Origin: Fen-183 sp036385755
GTDB lineage: Bacteria > Acidobacteriota > Thermoanaerobaculia > UBA5066
Assembly: GCA_036385755.1 (NCBI GenBank)
Contig: DASVJU010000264.1
Location: forward strand, 1 to 50,783
Direction: 5' to 3'
Length of the DNA stretch: 50,783 bases
Below are positions 49,719 through 50,783 of this stretch, one piece after another (within the stretch, counting starts at the first letter, position 1; the number at the start of each line of letters is the position of its first letter). The position numbers and the translations under genes were made by a program. The notes beneath the pieces were generated by a model. It was given only the letters and a program-made list of their open reading frames with translations. It made no database searches and was not told the origin of the DNA.

Positions 49719-50783
49719 TCCGTTCTCCCGTCGTTTCGGGAGACCTCGAAGAGCTCCGACGCGAGGTGAAAGACGAGCGTCTTGCGGACGGCTTCGCCGG
49801 GCCCCTCGGGAGGCACGTCGGCGAGCGTCGCCCGAATCGTGATCAAGGAGCCTCCGGGGGCCGCCTCCACCCGTTCCTCCCGGCCCGACACGAGGGCGAG
49901 AGGACGCGTGTCGCGGCCGACGCGGCCGCGCGCCTCGCGAGGGGTCACGGGGCTGAGATGAAAGACGGAGAGCGTCGCCGGCCTCGGCGCCTCCCGGAGC
50001 CGCTCTTCGGGGAGAGAGACCCCCCCGAGCTCGAGCGCGAAGAGCTTTTCGATCGCGGCGCGCGCAGAGGAAGGGAGCGAATACTCGAGCCGGCTCCAGG
50101 CATCGAGAATCGTCATGCGCCCCGCGCGCCAGAAGAGAACGCGGTCGTCGAGGACGCGCAGCGCAAAAGACCCGTGCGCTTCGGACTCTGGAGGAGCTCC
50201 TTGTGACGTCCTGGAAGTTTCTTTGAGGGGAAGAGGGGAAGGACGCGCCGCGAGGTCGACGCGGAGCAGCTCGGTTTCCTGCCCGCGCGCGTCGCAGGTG
50301 ATGCGGAAACCGGCCTCGTCTTCGGCGCGCTGGACGCTCAGCGGCCCGAAACCCGTGGGGATTTCTTTGGAAAGGGGCTCCAGCGGAACAATGACCGGCA
50401 GCGGAAATCCCGCGTCCGCGAGGATGCGCCGCCCCTGCACGCGGGCGACGACGGCCCGATGCGTTTCGAGCCCGTTCGCTTTCGAAGAAAATCCGCCCGC
50501 GCCTTCGCTCAGGCGCAGCACGTCGGGAGCGCCGCTCGCCCAGGGACGGGAGCAAAGAGAATCTTCGAGCTCGCACTCGAACCCGAGGTGTCGCGCGAGC
50601 CAGGCGAAGGCCCGGGCGCGCTCTTCCCCAACGAGACCCCGTTCCTCCTCGACCCATTCGGCGAAAAACGATTCAGCGTCGAAGGCGCCCGGATTTCCCG
50701 CCGGGCGAGTGAGCGTCTCGGTCGCGACGCGCCGCTGGAAACGCAGGAAGAGTTCCTCGAAGAACCGCGTGTCCGGCGGACGC
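49715..50783 (-). CDS. NAT-fold (arylamine N-acetyltransferase-like) protein, N terminus beyond window
   Basis: The frame is open from the window edge to the stop at 49715, about 355 residues. The first 90 residues seen resemble arylamine N-acetyltransferases: FEELFLRFQRRVATETLTRP (for the PFENL helix), then RGLVGEERARAFAWLARHLGF, aligned with RGGxCxExNxxFxxLLxxLGF. Later THRAVVARVQG and ILADAGFPLPVIVPLEP match the His and Asp regions of the catalytic triad. The Cys position is Gly (codon 50627-50629), so ordinary acetyl transfer is unlikely. A long C-terminal region (about 150-355) is not typical of NAT. Its stop overlaps the stop of the convergent phosphodiesterase by four bases. Confidence 0.68.
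   Translation of the reverse strand, partial: RPPDTRFFEELFLRFQRRVATETLTRPAGNPGAFDAESFFAEWVEEERGLVGEERARAFAWLARHLGFECELEDSLCSRPWASGAPDVLRLSEGAGGFSSKANGLETHRAVVARVQGRRILADAGFPLPVIVPLEPLSKEIPTGFGPLSVQRAEDEAGFRITCDARGQETELLRVDLAARPSPLPLKETSRTSQGAPPESEAHGSFALRVLDDRVLFWRAGRMTILDAWSRLEYSLPSSARAAIEKLFALELGGVSLPEERLREAPRPATLSVFHLSPVTPREARGRVGRDTRPLALVSGREERVEAAPGGSLITIRATLADVPPEGPGEAVRKTLVFHLASELFEVSRNDGRTD

Overview
The window is GC-rich, tightly packed bacterial chromosome with about 50 protein genes. No rRNA, tRNA, CRISPR array, phage or insertion sequence was recognised. Class II (B12) ribonucleotide reductase, c-type cytochromes, two families of large membrane glycosyltransferase-like proteins, DUF1573 and outer-membrane lipoproteins point to a Gram-negative, possibly anaerobic or facultative heterotroph. 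An Acidobacteriota-like lineage is my best guess from gene content, not a proven assignment.

Left part (1-10.1 kb): a truncated prephenate dehydratase/DAHP synthase fusion and an NrfJ-like lipoprotein precede a minus-strand respiratory operon. That operon encodes, in order, a small Cys-rich protein, a 28-residue membrane peptide, a HybA-like ferredoxin, a HybB/NrfD-like quinol subunit, a GcvH-like membrane protein, a triheme cytochrome and a second GcvH-like membrane protein. Upstream lies an overlapping three-gene unit: a heme-c sensor kinase, an archaemetzincin and an NtrC-family regulator. A good sigma-54 -24/-12 sequence sits between the two units, so the kinase and regulator probably switch on the respiratory operon.

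Middle part (10.1-31.5 kb): a YvlD-like membrane protein, a zinc-ribbon protein, three large polytopic GT39/YfhO-like proteins, nrdJ with NrdR-box-like palindromes, an erpA/MFS/sufT cluster, an M20 amidohydrolase, a sodium-solute symporter, TetR, GNAT, and several secreted or lipid-anchored proteins of unknown role ending with a DUF1573 protein.

Right part (31.6-50.8 kb): dapF, an Fn3 lipoprotein, hslU, hslV, xerC, a monoheme cytochrome, trmFO, topA and dprA, all on the minus strand. This is the Firmicutes dprA-topA-trmFO-xerC-hslVU order, interrupted by a plus-strand block of two tandem methyltransferases and a PhzF-family protein. Then come a TPR lipoprotein, a second lipoprotein and a 954-residue peptidase/beta-propeller/beta-barrel protein, an MBL-fold phosphodiesterase, and a truncated NAT-fold protein whose catalytic Cys appears to be Gly.

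Two patterns recur across the window. Several first genes start exactly 6 bases after a TANNNT -10-like box with no ribosome binding site, which suggests leaderless mRNAs. A GGGAACCC/GGGTTCCC hairpin recurs at three gene ends.
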